Counted from the stretch's first letter, positions 1 to 11,318 are shown. The stretch: 64,000 bases of DNA from Oligoflexus tunisiensis (GCF_001748245.1 NZ_BDFO01000001.1:2812471-2876470), one strand, 5' to 3'. Program-made: numbers and translations. Notes: generated by a model from the sequence alone, not told the origin.

Positions 1-1599
1 CTCTTCCTCGCTGCGTTGGGACGTTTTAAAAATTTCCACCAAATCCACCAGTGTGAACGGGCTCTCCGGAAGTGTTAGCATGCTTTGAATGTTTTCCGGG
101 CATGGGTCAAACAATATTCCCTCTTCTGTCCGGTTCATCAAAATCGGCGCTGACGCAGGCTCCGGAGGTGGAGGAATTTCGCCCGACTGAAGGCCCGTGT
201 ACACACTAAGCACATCCCAATGCAAAGAGACGAGGCGGTGTTCGCTGCGGAATACGAAGGTCGCTTCATCCCATGCGTCCGGGCTCCAGCTGAGTAGCAC
301 GTTGACGTCCAGCGCTGGAATCACAGCATCAGGCTGCATCGCCAGGTCCATGTGCGCCGCATCGAAGGCGGCGAGTTCGGCGATCAAAGCCTGCGGCACA
401 CCGAAGTCCATCCCGAGCGGATGTTCCCTGAGGAAGGTGGGAAGCCGCGATCCGGCGGAGTTGATGGAAAAATCCTCGGGTGGAATGTGGCGAATATACT
501 GCGCGACGATTTCCGCCATCGCCTCGTCTTCCACGATCGCATGCAGCGTGCGGAAGGATTGTTTTAACGCATCCAGAAGACCGAGGAAGTGATTGTTCAC
601 GTAGGCGTTGAGGCCGAACAAAGGTTTCACGTTGGTGCTGTGCAGAAGATCGGTGATCGACTCATGCGACTCCTGCCGCTTGACGATCGCGAATAATTTT
701 TCCTGATGTGTGGCGAGATCGCCTTTGCGTTCCGCGTGAAGGTCCGGGATGAAAACGGGAATGGTTTCCGCCTTGCGTTCAAGCTGGGCTTCGGCCGCAT
801 GCCGGCGGGCGGCCGTAACCTCTTCACCCAGGCGATCGAGAGAAGGCAGCTGGCCATCCCATTCGACCAGACTGGGGACGCCGGGGAAACGGCTGACGGC
901 TTTGCGATAAAGGTTCCAGACTTCGTCCGGAACCGGTTGATCGTGCGTGTCGATGCAGATGTCCGGGCTCACCGAATGACCGGCGAGGTGGAATTGGGCG
1001 ACGTATTCGGGTTTCAGACGGTTGATATAGAATTCAGGATCCCAGCCGAGGTTCTTGCTGTTCACCATGCAGTTGTTGATATCAAGAAGGATGCCGCAGC
1101 CGGTGCGGTCACAGATGGCGTTGAGGAAATCGGGTTCGTGTATGTCTGATGATAGAAAGTCGATGTACATGCTGGGATTTTCCAGCAGCATGGGGCGCTT
1201 CAGAACCTCCTGCACCTTGTGCACGCGGGCGCAGATGTGATTCAGGCTTTCTTCGTTCAAAGGGAAGGGGAGAAGGTCATAGGAATTCTGTCCCTTCCAC
1301 GAAGTCCAGCACAGATGGTCGGTGACCATGGCCGGTTCAAGCCAGTCGATGAGTTCCTTGAGGAGTTTCAAATACCGTTTATTGAGCGGATCAAGACCGG
1401 CGATCCCAAGCCCGACACCATGTGTGGCGATCGGATAATCTTTACGAATGTTTTCCAGATGTCGTCGCGGACGGCCGCCGATGCCCATGAAGTTTTCACT
1501 GATGATCTCGAGCCAGTCGATTTTTGGGGTGTTTTTTGCGTGGAAGTCTGGATAGTGTGCGGGACGAAGACCAACCCCGAAACCGAGTTGTTGCAGCAT
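1..1599 (-). CDS. BufB-BufC fusion (DUF692 MNIO enzyme + DUF2063), partial
   Basis: One uninterrupted minus-strand frame of 533 codons runs from an ATG at 1599 off the window edge. Residues 1 to about 270 are a DUF692 multinuclear non-haem iron oxygenase: the expected metal-binding segments are visible in order (THGVG, DHLCW, LLENPS, LLDINN, HLAGHS, DTHD, VEWD). From about residue 300 it turns into a DUF2063 (BufC-type) domain with the NAYVNNHF segment. In bufferin systems BufB converts precursor cysteines to 5-thiooxazoles with BufC as partner; the product binds copper in the periplasm. Here the two proteins, normally separate, are one chain. It starts 48 bases after the stop of the precursor gene, so an operon is near certain. 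The C-terminus is missing. Confidence 0.88.
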   Translation of the reverse strand, partial: MLQQLGFGVGLRPAHYPDFHAKNTPKIDWLEIISENFMGIGGRPRRHLENIRKDYPIATHGVGLGIAGLDPLNKRYLKLLKELIDWLEPAMVTDHLCWTSWKGQNSYDLLPFPLNEESLNHICARVHKVQEVLKRPMLLENPSMYIDFLSSDIHEPDFLNAICDRTGCGILLDINNCMVNSKNLGWDPEFYINRLKPEYVAQFHLAGHSVSPDICIDTHDQPVPDEVWNLYRKAVSRFPGVPSLVEWDGQLPSLDRLGEEVTAARRHAAEAQLERKAETIPVFIPDLHAERKGDLATHQEKLFAIVKRQESHESITDLLHSTNVKPLFGLNAYVNNHFLGLLDALKQSFRTLHAIVEDEAMAEIVAQYIRHIPPEDFSINSAGSRLPTFLREHPLGMDFGVPQALIAELAAFDAAHMDLAMQPDAVIPALDVNVLLSWSPDAWDEATFVFRSEHRLVSLHWDVLSVYTGLQSGEIPPPPEPASAPILMNRTEEGILFDPCPENIQSMLTLPESPFTLVDLVEIFKTSQRSEEE

Positions 1600-1622
1600 G
1601 GAGACCTCAGGAAGGAAGAGAA

Positions 1623-1640
1623 GGGGAGCCGTGGCTCCCC
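1623..1640 (-). promoter_or_regulatory. Intercistronic hairpin between bufA and bufBC
   Basis: A perfect 8-bp inverted repeat (GGGGAGCC / GGCTCCCC, 2-base centre) lies between the precursor stop and the maturase start. It has no continuous T tract, so it looks like an attenuator or mRNA-stabilising hairpin that would keep precursor above enzyme. Function is inferred. Confidence 0.5.
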
Positions 1641-1647
1641 GGGAACA

Positions 1648-1929
1648 TTAGTGCTTGTGGGTGGCAGCAGCGGTAACAGGTTTTCCCCACTTGCCGCCGA
1701 GTTTTTTGCAGGCCGCAGCATCAGCGACTTTTTTGTCGTCCGTAGTTTTGAGTTCGGACTTGTTAGCGCAACCTGCACTGCCGCATTTGGCACTGAGGCA
1801 CATTTCGCTAGTGGTTGCGGCAGGCTGAGTCGTAGCAGCTTTCTTTGCTTTGTTGTCGCCCGCATTGGCTTGTGCAGCCAAAACAGTCAGAGCAGCAGCG
1901 GCGATCATGCCCAATTTCTTTGCTTCCAT
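1648..1929 (-). CDS. Bufferin-like RiPP precursor (BufA-type)
   Basis: A 93-residue protein with an N-terminal export signal (basic start, hydrophobic segment, AQANA cleavage site) and a short mature part with four cysteines: MCLSAKCGSAGC and, later, ACKKLGG. Bufferin precursors carry Sec signals and cysteines that BufB/BufC modify to bind copper; the neighbouring DUF692-DUF2063 gene makes this assignment solid even though the sequence is shorter than DUF2282 precursors. Start ATG 1929 is chosen because GGAGAAG lies just upstream and the signal peptide begins there; an upstream in-frame ATG at 1983 would add a non-signal extension. The mature protein is rich in Lys, Ala and Thr and ends in His-Lys-His. 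Confidence 0.8.
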   Translation of the reverse strand: MEAKKLGMIAAAALTVLAAQANAGDNKAKKAATTQPAATTSEMCLSAKCGSAGCANKSELKTTDDKKVADAAACKKLGGKWGKPVTAAATHKH

Positions 1930-1965
1930 TGAACTTCTCCAGTCAGAAAGTTGTGAATGTAGATG

Positions 1966-1971
1966 ATTATA
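1966..1971 (-). promoter_or_regulatory. Probable -10 element of the bufA operon
   Basis: An exact TATAAT on the minus strand 37 bases before the bufA start. No good TTGACA-like -35 is seen at 16-18 bases, so this could be an activator-dependent promoter. Confidence 0.4.
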
Positions 1972-2181
1972 GGTGATCTCCACGACAGGAAAGAAGGAAA
2001 AAGTTTGCCTGGTGCTTCGACTCGATAAAAATGCGGTCGAATACCTTGATGAAAATGGAAGTATAGTTGCTTTGGTTTATGAATTTAAGGGATTGGATTG
2101 CGTCAGTCAGGCGGCATAATATGCAAGTGGGTTCGAGTCGCACTGAGGAAGCGCATCGAATCCCATTCTCTGGAACTGAGG

Positions 2182-5137
2182 TTATTGGAAAGAATTGCAA
2201 AACGCAGCCTGATTCGGATAAGTGTCTCGGGTATGATACAGAAAGGCTCGAAGAGCGTCACAGGTGCGACGCAAAATTCCATCAAGGGAATCCAATCGAT
2301 AATGGAATACCTTTGACTTGTCGGTTTCAACAATGAATTCGTTGGAACCAGGCATGGTGGCAATATTCTTGATCAGGCGTGCCAAACCTGGAGAGAATGT
2401 GACGGACGGCATGTCTGGATTCTTGACATCCCAGAGTTTCAAATCCCCATTTGAGGATCCAGTGGCCAGGATTGAAGTGTTTCCTATAAAATTGATATCT
2501 CGTATCAGGCCCGTGTGCTCGTTAAAAGCAATGGGTTGGAGGGTTTCCGTGTTCCAAACGAGGACACGAGAGTTTTCATCAGAGGCTGCCGCCAGATATT
2601 TCCGATCCCGGGACAACTCGGTTCGGACCACTTCTCTCATGGATGCAGCCAATGTAGCTCTGGGTTTTGTTAAATCTCTCATATCCCATACTTTTATTTG
2701 CTTATCGCCACGGGCTTCGGTTGAATAAAGTGTCTTTCCAATTGGGTCGAATGTTAGCCCTGTGACGATTTGATCGCCTAACTTTAAGGTCGTCTTCAAG
2801 GTGGGTTTTTCCCGGCCGTGCAGATCGTAGACATAGACATTGCCCAAAGTGCCGCCAAGGAAAAGCTGGTTATCTAGCAGGAGTGCATCGCTGACTGATG
2901 ATCCTGGTTCAATCGTACTGATGAGCTGAGGTGGGTTGACGGCCAAATTCCAAGCTGAAAATTGGCCATAGTAATTACTGCAGATGTGATAGAGGACCTG
3001 GTTCTCTTCATCAAATTGAAATGCATAAGGTTCGCTGACTTCATCGCAGGTCCAGAATTCTGCTACCTGCTCAAACTCTCCTTTATCATTCCGTTTCCAG
3101 GCTCGAGCACGGCCATGATCCTCGCCCGACTCGTCATCCTCCATGGATCCGCTGAACATCCATTTTCCGGAATCTGTTATGTGGCGATTCAAAGATTGCC
3201 CCTGGCTTAGATCGGCAGGCAGTCCAGGGTTCAAAACCGGCTTTCGAAATTGAGCGGAGCCCGGCTTATAGACGACAGTCGCCAGATCCTCGGGGCCTTT
3301 CATCCATACTTCGTTTCCAAGTGGTGTGCCGTGGTCAACTGCATTGCACGGCATCGCTTCCAATAGCATTTTCGCCTTTTCATGGTCTGGCTTTTCTGCT
3401 TCGTAGTAATAGTAACTGCAGTACGGGATGTTCGGGTAACTGAAAGAGACAAAGAAATGTTTGTCTGTGTCCAGAACCTTGATGTCATCTTAGGCAATCG
3501 AAAATTCCGGAATTAATTCAGGGTTAAAATCCACCGGCGTTCGCGACCCTTCTTCGAAAAGCGACCATTTGCTGAGGCTATTATTTTCAGAATCGGGCAT
3601 TAAGAATGCTCTTGCGTCATCGGTGATCGTCACAATGCTTGGAACTTCGTATGTGCTGTGCGGAGCAATCGGAATAATCTCCTCTTTGATCTCGACTAAT
3701 TCATCCTGAGCGCTAAAAAAGATGAGCTTGTTAACCGTACTTGTCATGACTACAAGTTGTGAGTCGTCATTGATGAAGCGCACACTGCTGATGTAATTAT
3801 CCTTGTAATCCAGTGTATGGAATTTGATGTCGTCTCCATTCAACTTTCCATAGTAGACATAGTGCATAGTAAACCAAAAAAATCTTGTTCCGTCCCTTGA
3901 GACCTGCCAGCCGTTAGGTAGAATGTCGGGCGGCGGTAGACTTTTTTCAACTAACGAATCGATATCTGTGAGAACGGCCTCAAAATGCCATCCTCCTGTC
4001 AGTTCGGATACGATTTCAATGGATATAAATTTCTTCCCACCCAGAACTGGAAATGCAATCCGCGGATAGTGATCCTGCGGCACAACTCTCATATTCACCT
4101 GGACACTTGGTTCCATCCAAGGGCGGTGGAGGGTCAGGAGTATGGCTGATTCCAACTGTTCCCTCTCATAAGCGGTTGGAAGTTTTTGCCACTCACTATA
4201 GATTTCGAGGCTTGTTAGCATCCCCATGGGCGTTGCAGAGAAACCTCGTGCGCTGATTTCCGAAGCCTGAATATTCGCTCGGTTGACAATTTTCTGCCGA
4301 GCATTCTGCTGTTCAAAGAGGACAATCAATGGTTCCGACCAGTTGGATGCATTTCCAGCTGGGTCGACGCCACGATATTGCACTTGCCAGAAGCCCTGTC
4401 TGGCTTCGAAAGGGACAGGGCGATCAGCTGGAATTCGTTCCGGCGTTTCGCAGAGAGGGTTGAATCCGTTCATACCTTCGCCGGAATCCCAGTCCTTGCG
4501 TCTTTGGTAGCAGACCTCGAAAGAGGAAAAGTCATCAGCTGACGAGGTAAAACGAACGTCCAGTTCCGAGCTCAAGGCGATAAACGGACGACCTTTGTAC
4601 GATTTAGGCTGTCCTTGCTGGAGAGAAGCCAGAATCGCAGGCCCCGTATAGTCAAATTTTACGGAGCAGGATTTGGTGGTCTGCTCCCCAGCACGGAAAT
4701 TGTTTATGACGGTTAGGTCGACGTTTACCCTCCCTTCCGGGAAGACACCTGCGAGCTCAATGGGTCGCAGAAATGAGAAGTTCTGCCGGGGCCACTCTCT
4801 TTGAAGGCTATCGGAACGGAAAGAAAAACTAATTTCATAACCGCGCAGGTCATGTCGGTTTCTCGCGGTGACGGATCATCCAAAGGCCATTTTTTTCCAA
4901 TGCCAGGCAGCCCTTGCTACTCAGCCTCAATTCTTGTGAAGGTTGATCCTCGAGTGATCGATATTCGACCATGTTTTCCGAGAGGGGGTTGCCGAGGCCG
5001 TCAACGAATTTAAGGTATGGGTCATTCCAGCTGATCTCCTGACCGCAATCCAATCTCATGTTGGATAGGGCGTTGGTTACTTTCTGGCAGGAGAGGGTTT
5101 GCAGAAGCAGGAATGAAATTACGATTCGTATCAGCAT
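2182..5137 (-). pseudogene. WD40-repeat lipoprotein gene, broken by a frameshift and an in-frame stop
   Basis: It begins at 5137 with a lipoprotein signal (hydrophobic segment ending in the lipobox LQTLSC) and reads 95 codons to a TGA at 4850. The following frame is open from 4880 to 3490, so a one-base shift must lie in the roughly 27 bases around 4853-4879. That frame stops at TAA 3490-3492, and the same frame resumes at once (DDIKVLDTDK) and runs to 2182. Joined, it would be about 980 residues: an extracellular Ig-like N-terminal half with a GVDPAGNASNWS segment, then WD40/beta-propeller repeats (for example IKVWDMRDL, LVLVWNTE-like blades, LKLWDVKNPD). Such large WD40 lipoproteins occur in families in this kind of genome. 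Either real decay or two assembly errors; the in-frame stop favours decay. Confidence 0.7.
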
Positions 5138-5263
5138 GTCCCAACTCCAGGTAACGGGAGGTTAACTGCCGATACTTAGCCGAAATCAGTAAAGACATCA
5201 AGTCAAATTGGCTACAGAAATATTTCTTTAACTACTGGATAGTACTAATCAATGTCGTATAGC

Positions 5264-5289
5264 AAAAAAAAAGAGCCCGTTCAACGGGC
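5264..5289 (-). terminator. Rho-independent terminator of the PilZ gene
   Basis: Stem GCCCGTT/AACGGGC (5275-5289) followed, in the minus direction, by nine T. It lies about 90 bases beyond the stop of the PilZ gene. Confidence 0.85.
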
Positions 5290-5380
5290 CCTGGTCACAA
5301 GAGATGGAGATACGTAAATCAAAGCTGAAAGACGGATACAGGCAAGAAAACTCTATTGTTGTCGCGATCCGGGATTCAGC

Positions 5381-5755
5381 TCAGCTTGCGCACAGCAGGC
5401 GTAATTTAGGTGTTCCGCTCAAGAGCGCGATCAGGTCGATGCCACGGCGCTTGTCCTTGTCGCTCAGTTCGAGACCGCAGCGGGTACGCGCCTTCATGGT
5501 GGCGGCATCGCGTTCTGAGGTCCGGAAGCGGACATGAAGCGTGACCGGTGGACGTGAGTCCGGAAAATGGATTTTAAGGTCGATTTCTTCATCATGGTTC
5601 AGATGGGTGTCAACGATGACTCCCAAACCGCTGCGGCTGATGTCGATGGGCTCCACAGCCACTGTATGGGCGCCGATGGCGAAGTTGTAGCCATCGAAGG
5701 TGCCCTTTAGCTGGAAGCGAAACTCGCGGCGCTTGTCGGACCAGTTCATGGTCAT
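5381..5755 (-). CDS. Single-domain PilZ protein
   Basis: A 124-residue protein consisting only of a PilZ domain. Both halves of the c-di-GMP-binding signature are present: RREFR near the N-terminus (RxxxR) and DISRSG (D/NxSxxG) about 40 residues later, so it probably binds c-di-GMP. It is cytosolic, with no signal or membrane segment. ATG 5755 is preferred because AGGGGGA sits 6 bases upstream; another ATG at 5761 lies directly on that site, and the longer upstream extension has no Shine-Dalgarno. It is monocistronic with its own terminator. A GGDEF protein elsewhere in the window could be a source of ligand, but a direct link is not shown. Confidence 0.85.
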   Translation of the reverse strand: MTMNWSDKRREFRFQLKGTFDGYNFAIGAHTVAVEPIDISRSGLGVIVDTHLNHDEEIDLKIHFPDSRPPVTLHVRFRTSERDAATMKARTRCGLELSDKDKRRGIDLIALLSGTPKLRLLCAS

Positions 5756-6022
5756 TCTCATTCCCCCTAGTGCTTGGCTTAAAATGCTTATCGCCAAAAG
5801 AGGGGTTTGGCTTGAATTCGAAAAAATAAAATTGTTGTGCATTGTCGTAACTTACGAAATAGGGGGTCTGCAGCATATCCGCGCAAACTTGAGTACGCGG
5901 AGGAAGGAGGGGGAAATGCAGGCTTTTTTCCAGAGTATTAAAGCAGGTAAGAGCGATATTGATCGGAAGTAAAAGTGAAAAAATGGAGGCCGGAGTTATC
6001 TTAATTTTAGAAAAATTTGTGA

Positions 6023-6048
6023 AGGGCCCCCGTTATGAGGAGGCCCTG
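6023..6048 (-). terminator. Probable terminator after tdh
   Basis: Stem AGGGCC/GGCCCT with a 13-base loop just past the tdh stop, followed in the minus direction by AAATTTTT after a short gap. Confidence 0.55.
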
Positions 6049-6053
6049 AAAGC

Positions 6054-7091
6054 TCAGGTCCAGTCCAAAATCACCTTGCCCGACTTGCCAGCATTCAGAA
6101 TTTGAAAGCCCTGTTCAAATTCTTCCGCCTTGAAATGATGCGTGATCACAGGGGCGATATTGAGACCGCTTTGCAGCATGGCACTCATCTTGTACCAGGT
6201 CTCGAACATCTCGCGACCGTAAATCCCTTTGATCGTGAGGCCCTTGAACACCACCGTGCTCCAGTCGATGGCGACCTCCTCGGAGAAGATGCCGAGCAGG
6301 GCGATGCGGCCGCCGTGGTTGATGGTATCCAGCATGGAACGGAAGGCCTTGGCATTCCCCGAGACTTCCAGACCCACATCGAAACCCTCGACCATTCCAA
6401 TCTCCCGCATCACATCCGGAAGATTTTCGCGGGCCACATTCACGATCCGCGTCGCGCCCAACTGTTTGGCCAGTTCCAGGCGATAATCATTGATGTCAGT
6501 GACCACCACATGCCGGGCGCCGACGTGTTTGGCAATCGCAGCCGCCATGATCCCGATGGGACCGGCTCCCGTGATCAGGACGTCCTCGCCGACCAGATCG
6601 AAGGACAGAGCCGTATGCACGGCGTTGCCGTAAGGGTCGAAAATCGAGGCAACATCATCCGGGATCGATTCGTGGATCTTGAACGCGTTGCCATAGGGTA
6701 TGGCCAGATATTCGGCGAAACAGCCCTGACGGTTGACGCCGACACCGATCGTGTTGCGGCAGAGGTGCCGTTGTCCGGCCCGACAGTTGCGGCAGTGGCC
6801 GCAGGTGATATGGCCTTCGCCCGACACGCGGTCGCCGACCTTGTAACCGGAGACGTTGGATCCCAGCTGTTCAATGACGCCGACAAACTCATGACCGGTG
6901 ACCATGGGAACCGGAATGGTTTTCTGAGCCCAGTGGTCCCAGTTGTAAATATGCAAATCAGTACCGCAGATGGCGGTTTTTTTCACGCGTATGAGAACGT
7001 CATCCGCACCCAGCTCAGGAACCGGAACCTCCTCCATCCAGATCCCGGGTTTGCGATGACGTTTCACAAGAGCACGCATAAGTTTCGTCAC
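6054..7091 (-). CDS. tdh: L-threonine 3-dehydrogenase
   Basis: A 345-residue zinc-dependent medium-chain dehydrogenase that oxidises L-threonine to 2-amino-3-ketobutyrate with NAD+. The catalytic-zinc region [12 protein letters not shown], the GHE segment, the structural-zinc cysteines ([15 protein letters not shown]) and the Rossmann turn [11 protein letters not shown] are all intact, and identity to E. coli Tdh is visible along the whole length ([25 protein letters not shown]). It follows kbl by 37 bases in the usual two-gene operon that converts threonine to glycine and acetyl-CoA. The GTG at 7091 has GGGAG about 9 bases upstream; the ATG at 7079, which aligns better with the E. coli N-terminus, is the alternative. 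Confidence 0.97.
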   Translation of the reverse strand: MTKLMRALVKRHRKPGIWMEEVPVPELGADDVLIRVKKTAICGTDLHIYNWDHWAQKTIPVPMVTGHEFVGVIEQLGSNVSGYKVGDRVSGEGHITCGHCRNCRAGQRHLCRNTIGVGVNRQGCFAEYLAIPYGNAFKIHESIPDDVASIFDPYGNAVHTALSFDLVGEDVLITGAGPIGIMAAAIAKHVGARHVVVTDINDYRLELAKQLGATRIVNVARENLPDVMREIGMVEGFDVGLEVSGNAKAFRSMLDTINHGGRIALLGIFSEEVAIDWSTVVFKGLTIKGIYGREMFETWYKMSAMLQSGLNIAPVITHHFKAEEFEQGFQILNAGKSGKVILDWT

Positions 7092-7128
7092 GATATCTCA
7101 CTCCCATTCAAGGTCCTGGTCTAATATC

Positions 7129-8319
<1,191 letters not shown>

Positions 8320-8463
8320 GAGAAAATCCCCCTGTTCACTCCGATCCAACGGCATGGAAGAAGGACTATAATCATTTTCCCAGGGGGAGACCACGGGAAA
8401 CGCGGGCGCAAAGCCGGATGACCCGGCCTTGCGGACCCCACATCCCCGTCGCAATGAAGCGGT

Positions 8464-9549
8464 TTAGCCGCGGCCGAGGACTTTTGGGCGAACGAGGACC
8501 GTGATTTCTTCCCGATCGTGGTAGAGCTGACGGGCGCGCAGAACATGGGTGTCCGGGTTCAGGCCGCTGAGTTCCCAGAATTGCTGCAGGCTGTTTTCGT
8601 ATTCCTCGAAGCGTTTTTTCATGGGCAATTTCAGATTGAAAACCGCCCAGCGACAGAGCCGGTCCTTGAACCAGGACGCCATAAGAGGCACGACCTTCTG
8701 CGGCCGCTCGACCATATCACAGAGCAAAAGATCGACCGCATGTCGTGGCCGAAATTTGAGTGCATCCTCGGTTTTATGATCGACCAGACCCGTGTTCATG
8801 AGAGCCTGGTCCATGGCGCCGTTATCCACGGCCGTTACGAAAAAGCCGCGCTGCACCATCTGAAAGGTCCAGCCGCCTGGCGCTGCCCCCAGGTCCACGG
8901 CGGTGCCGGGATTTTCCAAAAGCTTCTTCCGTTCCTCTTCATCCAAAAGGGTGAGGAAGGCTTCATCGAGTTTCAGGGTGGAACGGCTCGGAGCATCCTT
9001 GGGAAATTTCAGACGCGGAATCCCGTTGACCCAGGGCGACGTGCGGGACGGCCAGCTGCGTCCCACCCAGGCCTCCTCATAGGACGGCATCAGGATATGA
9101 AGAATCGGAGCGCGCGCGTCCTGGCGCTCGTGCTTGAGGCCCTGCCTTTTGAGGGCATTGAACAGGGCCGGACTGAATTTCTTATAAAAAGGCGCGATGC
9201 CGAGCCCTTCCTGACTTTCCAGGTATTCCAGCCGCAGTTCGCGATAGACGCCTTTGGGAGCCAGCGACACGAGGGCCTGGACCAGGGGCGTCGCGCGGTC
9301 GCCGTCCGCCAGCCCTTTCACCAGCTGGGCGTCGTCGACCATCTGCCGGGCAAAGACGAAATCCAGACCGCAGGGCGGATGTATGCTGCGATCCTCAGGG
9401 TCAAAGGGGTCGGCGTTAAAAATGACGAGGCCCTGGCCTTCCTGGATCTGGGGATAGCCGTTCCAGCCTTTTTCCGCAAAGCGATCATGGGCTTCGGCCG
9501 CACAGTCCTTTTCGAAACCGGCGCGACAGTAGAGAAGGAAAGAACGCAT
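8464..9549 (-). CDS. rlmM: 23S rRNA C2498 2'-O-ribose methyltransferase
   Basis: A 361-residue RlmM (YgdE-type) enzyme that methylates C2498 in the peptidyl-transferase centre of 23S rRNA. The N-terminal THUMP-like part is followed by the Rossmann methyltransferase domain, with the SAM loop AVDLGAAPGGWTFQ around residue 225 and LLLCDMVERP and NLKLPMKK further on, consistent with the K-D-K-type catalytic set of RrmJ-like enzymes. ATG 9549 has AGGAG 6 bases upstream. It lies 144 bases before kbl on the same strand, so read-through is possible but not required. Confidence 0.93.
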   Translation of the reverse strand: MRSFLLYCRAGFEKDCAAEAHDRFAEKGWNGYPQIQEGQGLVIFNADPFDPEDRSIHPPCGLDFVFARQMVDDAQLVKGLADGDRATPLVQALVSLAPKGVYRELRLEYLESQEGLGIAPFYKKFSPALFNALKRQGLKHERQDARAPILHILMPSYEEAWVGRSWPSRTSPWVNGIPRLKFPKDAPSRSTLKLDEAFLTLLDEEERKKLLENPGTAVDLGAAPGGWTFQMVQRGFFVTAVDNGAMDQALMNTGLVDHKTEDALKFRPRHAVDLLLCDMVERPQKVVPLMASWFKDRLCRWAVFNLKLPMKKRFEEYENSLQQFWELSGLNPDTHVLRARQLYHDREEITVLVRPKVLGRG

Positions 9550-9832
9550 GGCAGACTCCTGGTGGACCGAAAGCAAAAGTTCCTGCGTGTATGGGCTGCA
9601 TACCCGCGAACATGGAATCAGCGTGTATTAGATTAATACGAACCAGAAAGGAAGTCATATTATCGACTTGACCCATCAGGCCCACCGCGTGATACCACAC
9701 AGGGCGCTGCTTGAAATTAAGCAGTATTTCTGGCCGGGTTTCTCAAACTGCCGGAATCAGAGGATAAAACTTGTAAGGTTGGCGTGGTATGCTTCTTGTT
9801 ATGGAAGCTGGACAGGAAGGAGAATCACACTC

Positions 9833-11296
9833 ATGTCCAAAGGCAAACTTCCCAGACATGCATTGAATGGGACAAGGATCCTCATCGTCGATGATGAAGA
9901 AATCCTGGCATGGAGCATCGAAACGGAACTCAAGTCCAATGGTGCGGACGTCATGTCCTGCAATACGCTGCGTGCGGCCTTGGAAAATTTTCCGGGTTTC
10001 AGTCCGGATCTGGTGATCTGCGACCTGCGCCTCCCGGATGGCAGCGGCATGGAGCTGCTCAAGAAATGGCGTTTTGAAAAACCGGATATGCCCATCATTT
10101 TGATCACCGCGCATGGTGCGGTGGAGTCGGCGGTGGATGCGCTGCGCCTGGGAGCCTTTGACTATCTGCAAAAGCCTTTCGATTTGAAAGCCCTGGTCGC
10201 TGCAGTCAATCGCGGGGCGGAGCTTTCGTTTCTCAGGCAGAAAGTCAGTCAGCTCACCGGTCACGAGGTGGATCGCGAGCCTTTGCAGATGGTGGGGGAA
10301 TCGGCGGCGATGAAACGCGTGCGCGGTCAGCTCGAACGCATCGCACGCTCCAAAGCCAGCACGGTGCTGGTCTTCGGGGAGAGTGGAACCGGCAAGGAGC
10401 TGGCGGCCCGGGCCATTCACGATTGGTCCGATCGAGCCAGCAGCCCCTTTGTGGAAATCAACTGTGCCAGCATTCCGGAAACGCTTTTGGAAAGTGAGCT
10501 CTTTGGCTATGAAAAGGGCGCCTTCACCGATGCGCGGGATCGCAAGCTCGGGCTCTTTGAGCTGGCGCAAAACGGAACCATTTTCCTGGATGAAATGGGC
10601 GAGATGCCCATGAAACTGCAGACCAAGCTTCTCCGGGCCCTGGAATATCGACGTTTCAAGCGTCTCGGCGGCACCAAGGATATCAGCTTTTCCGCCCGGA
10701 TTGTGGCGGCGACCAACCGCAATCTTTTGGAGGAAATTCAAAAGAAAAATTTCCGCAGTGATCTTTACTATCGTCTCAGTTCGCTGCCGGTTTATCTGCC
10801 CCCCCTCAGGGAGCGCATGGATGATCTGGAAACCCTGACCACGTTTTTTGTCGGCCGTATTGCAGCTGAACTGGACATGGAAACGCCTGGGATCAGCGGG
10901 GCCGCGCGCGAGAAATTGCGTTCGCATCAGTGGCCTGGCAACATGCGGGAGCTGAAGAACGTATTGGAACGGGCCCTGGTCTTTTACGGACCAACCGAGA
11001 TTCAGGCCCACCACATCGAACTGGATATGATCGTGGAACCCCTCAGCTATCATGCAGCAGCCCCGACCCTTATGAATCATGATGGCAGTTTGAACGGCCA
11101 TGGCTCCTTTCAGGCCGGACCGAGTCCCATGGTGCTGCCCGAGCAGGGTATCAACCTGGAAGACCTGGAACGCGACCTGCTTCTGCAGGCTTTGGAACGG
11201 GCCCGCAACAATCAAACCAAGGCCGCCGAGCTGCTCGGCATTTCGCGCCACACCTTGCGCTATCGCCTGGAAAAGCATGGCATCATCAAACACTAA
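9833..11296 (+). CDS. NtrC-family response regulator with GAFTDA loop
   Basis: A 487-residue regulator. It has a receiver domain (residues 15-130, phosphorylatable Asp in ICDLRLPDGSG), a AAA+ sigma-54 activator domain (Walker A GESGTGKE, Walker B IFLDEMGEM, arginine-finger region FRSDLYYRL), and a Fis-type helix-turn-helix at the C-terminus (NNQTKAAELLGISRHTLRYRLEKHG). The sigma-54 contact loop reads GAFTDA rather than GAFTGA. This variant occurs in many activators of this class, so it need not mean loss of function. ATG 9833 has AGGAAGGAG 10 bases upstream. It sits directly before ccoNO, separated by 70 bases that hold a promoter-like TATAAT, and may control it. No histidine kinase is adjacent. 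Confidence 0.93.
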   Translation: MSKGKLPRHALNGTRILIVDDEEILAWSIETELKSNGADVMSCNTLRAALENFPGFSPDLVICDLRLPDGSGMELLKKWRFEKPDMPIILITAHGAVESAVDALRLGAFDYLQKPFDLKALVAAVNRGAELSFLRQKVSQLTGHEVDREPLQMVGESAAMKRVRGQLERIARSKASTVLVFGESGTGKELAARAIHDWSDRASSPFVEINCASIPETLLESELFGYEKGAFTDARDRKLGLFELAQNGTIFLDEMGEMPMKLQTKLLRALEYRRFKRLGGTKDISFSARIVAATNRNLLEEIQKKNFRSDLYYRLSSLPVYLPPLRERMDDLETLTTFFVGRIAAELDMETPGISGAAREKLRSHQWPGNMRELKNVLERALVFYGPTEIQAHHIELDMIVEPLSYHAAAPTLMNHDGSLNGHGSFQAGPSPMVLPEQGINLEDLERDLLLQALERARNNQTKAAELLGISRHTLRYRLEKHGIIKH

Positions 11297-11318
11297 AGCA
11301 TCCCCCGCACGATTGCGC

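Noticed and set aside
9770..9800. Sigma-54 -24/-12 promoter before the regulator (TGGC...TGC)
   Set aside because: The GG-to-GC spacing is one base too short for a sigma-54 site.
10516..10533. GAFTDA as evidence of a dead sigma-54 activator
   Set aside because: The Gly-to-Asp form of the loop is found in many activators of this class; alone it does not show loss of function.
9743..11293. 516-codon minus-strand frame opposite the NtrC-type regulator
   Set aside because: Antisense shadow; the plus-strand protein has intact receiver, AAA+ and Fis motifs.
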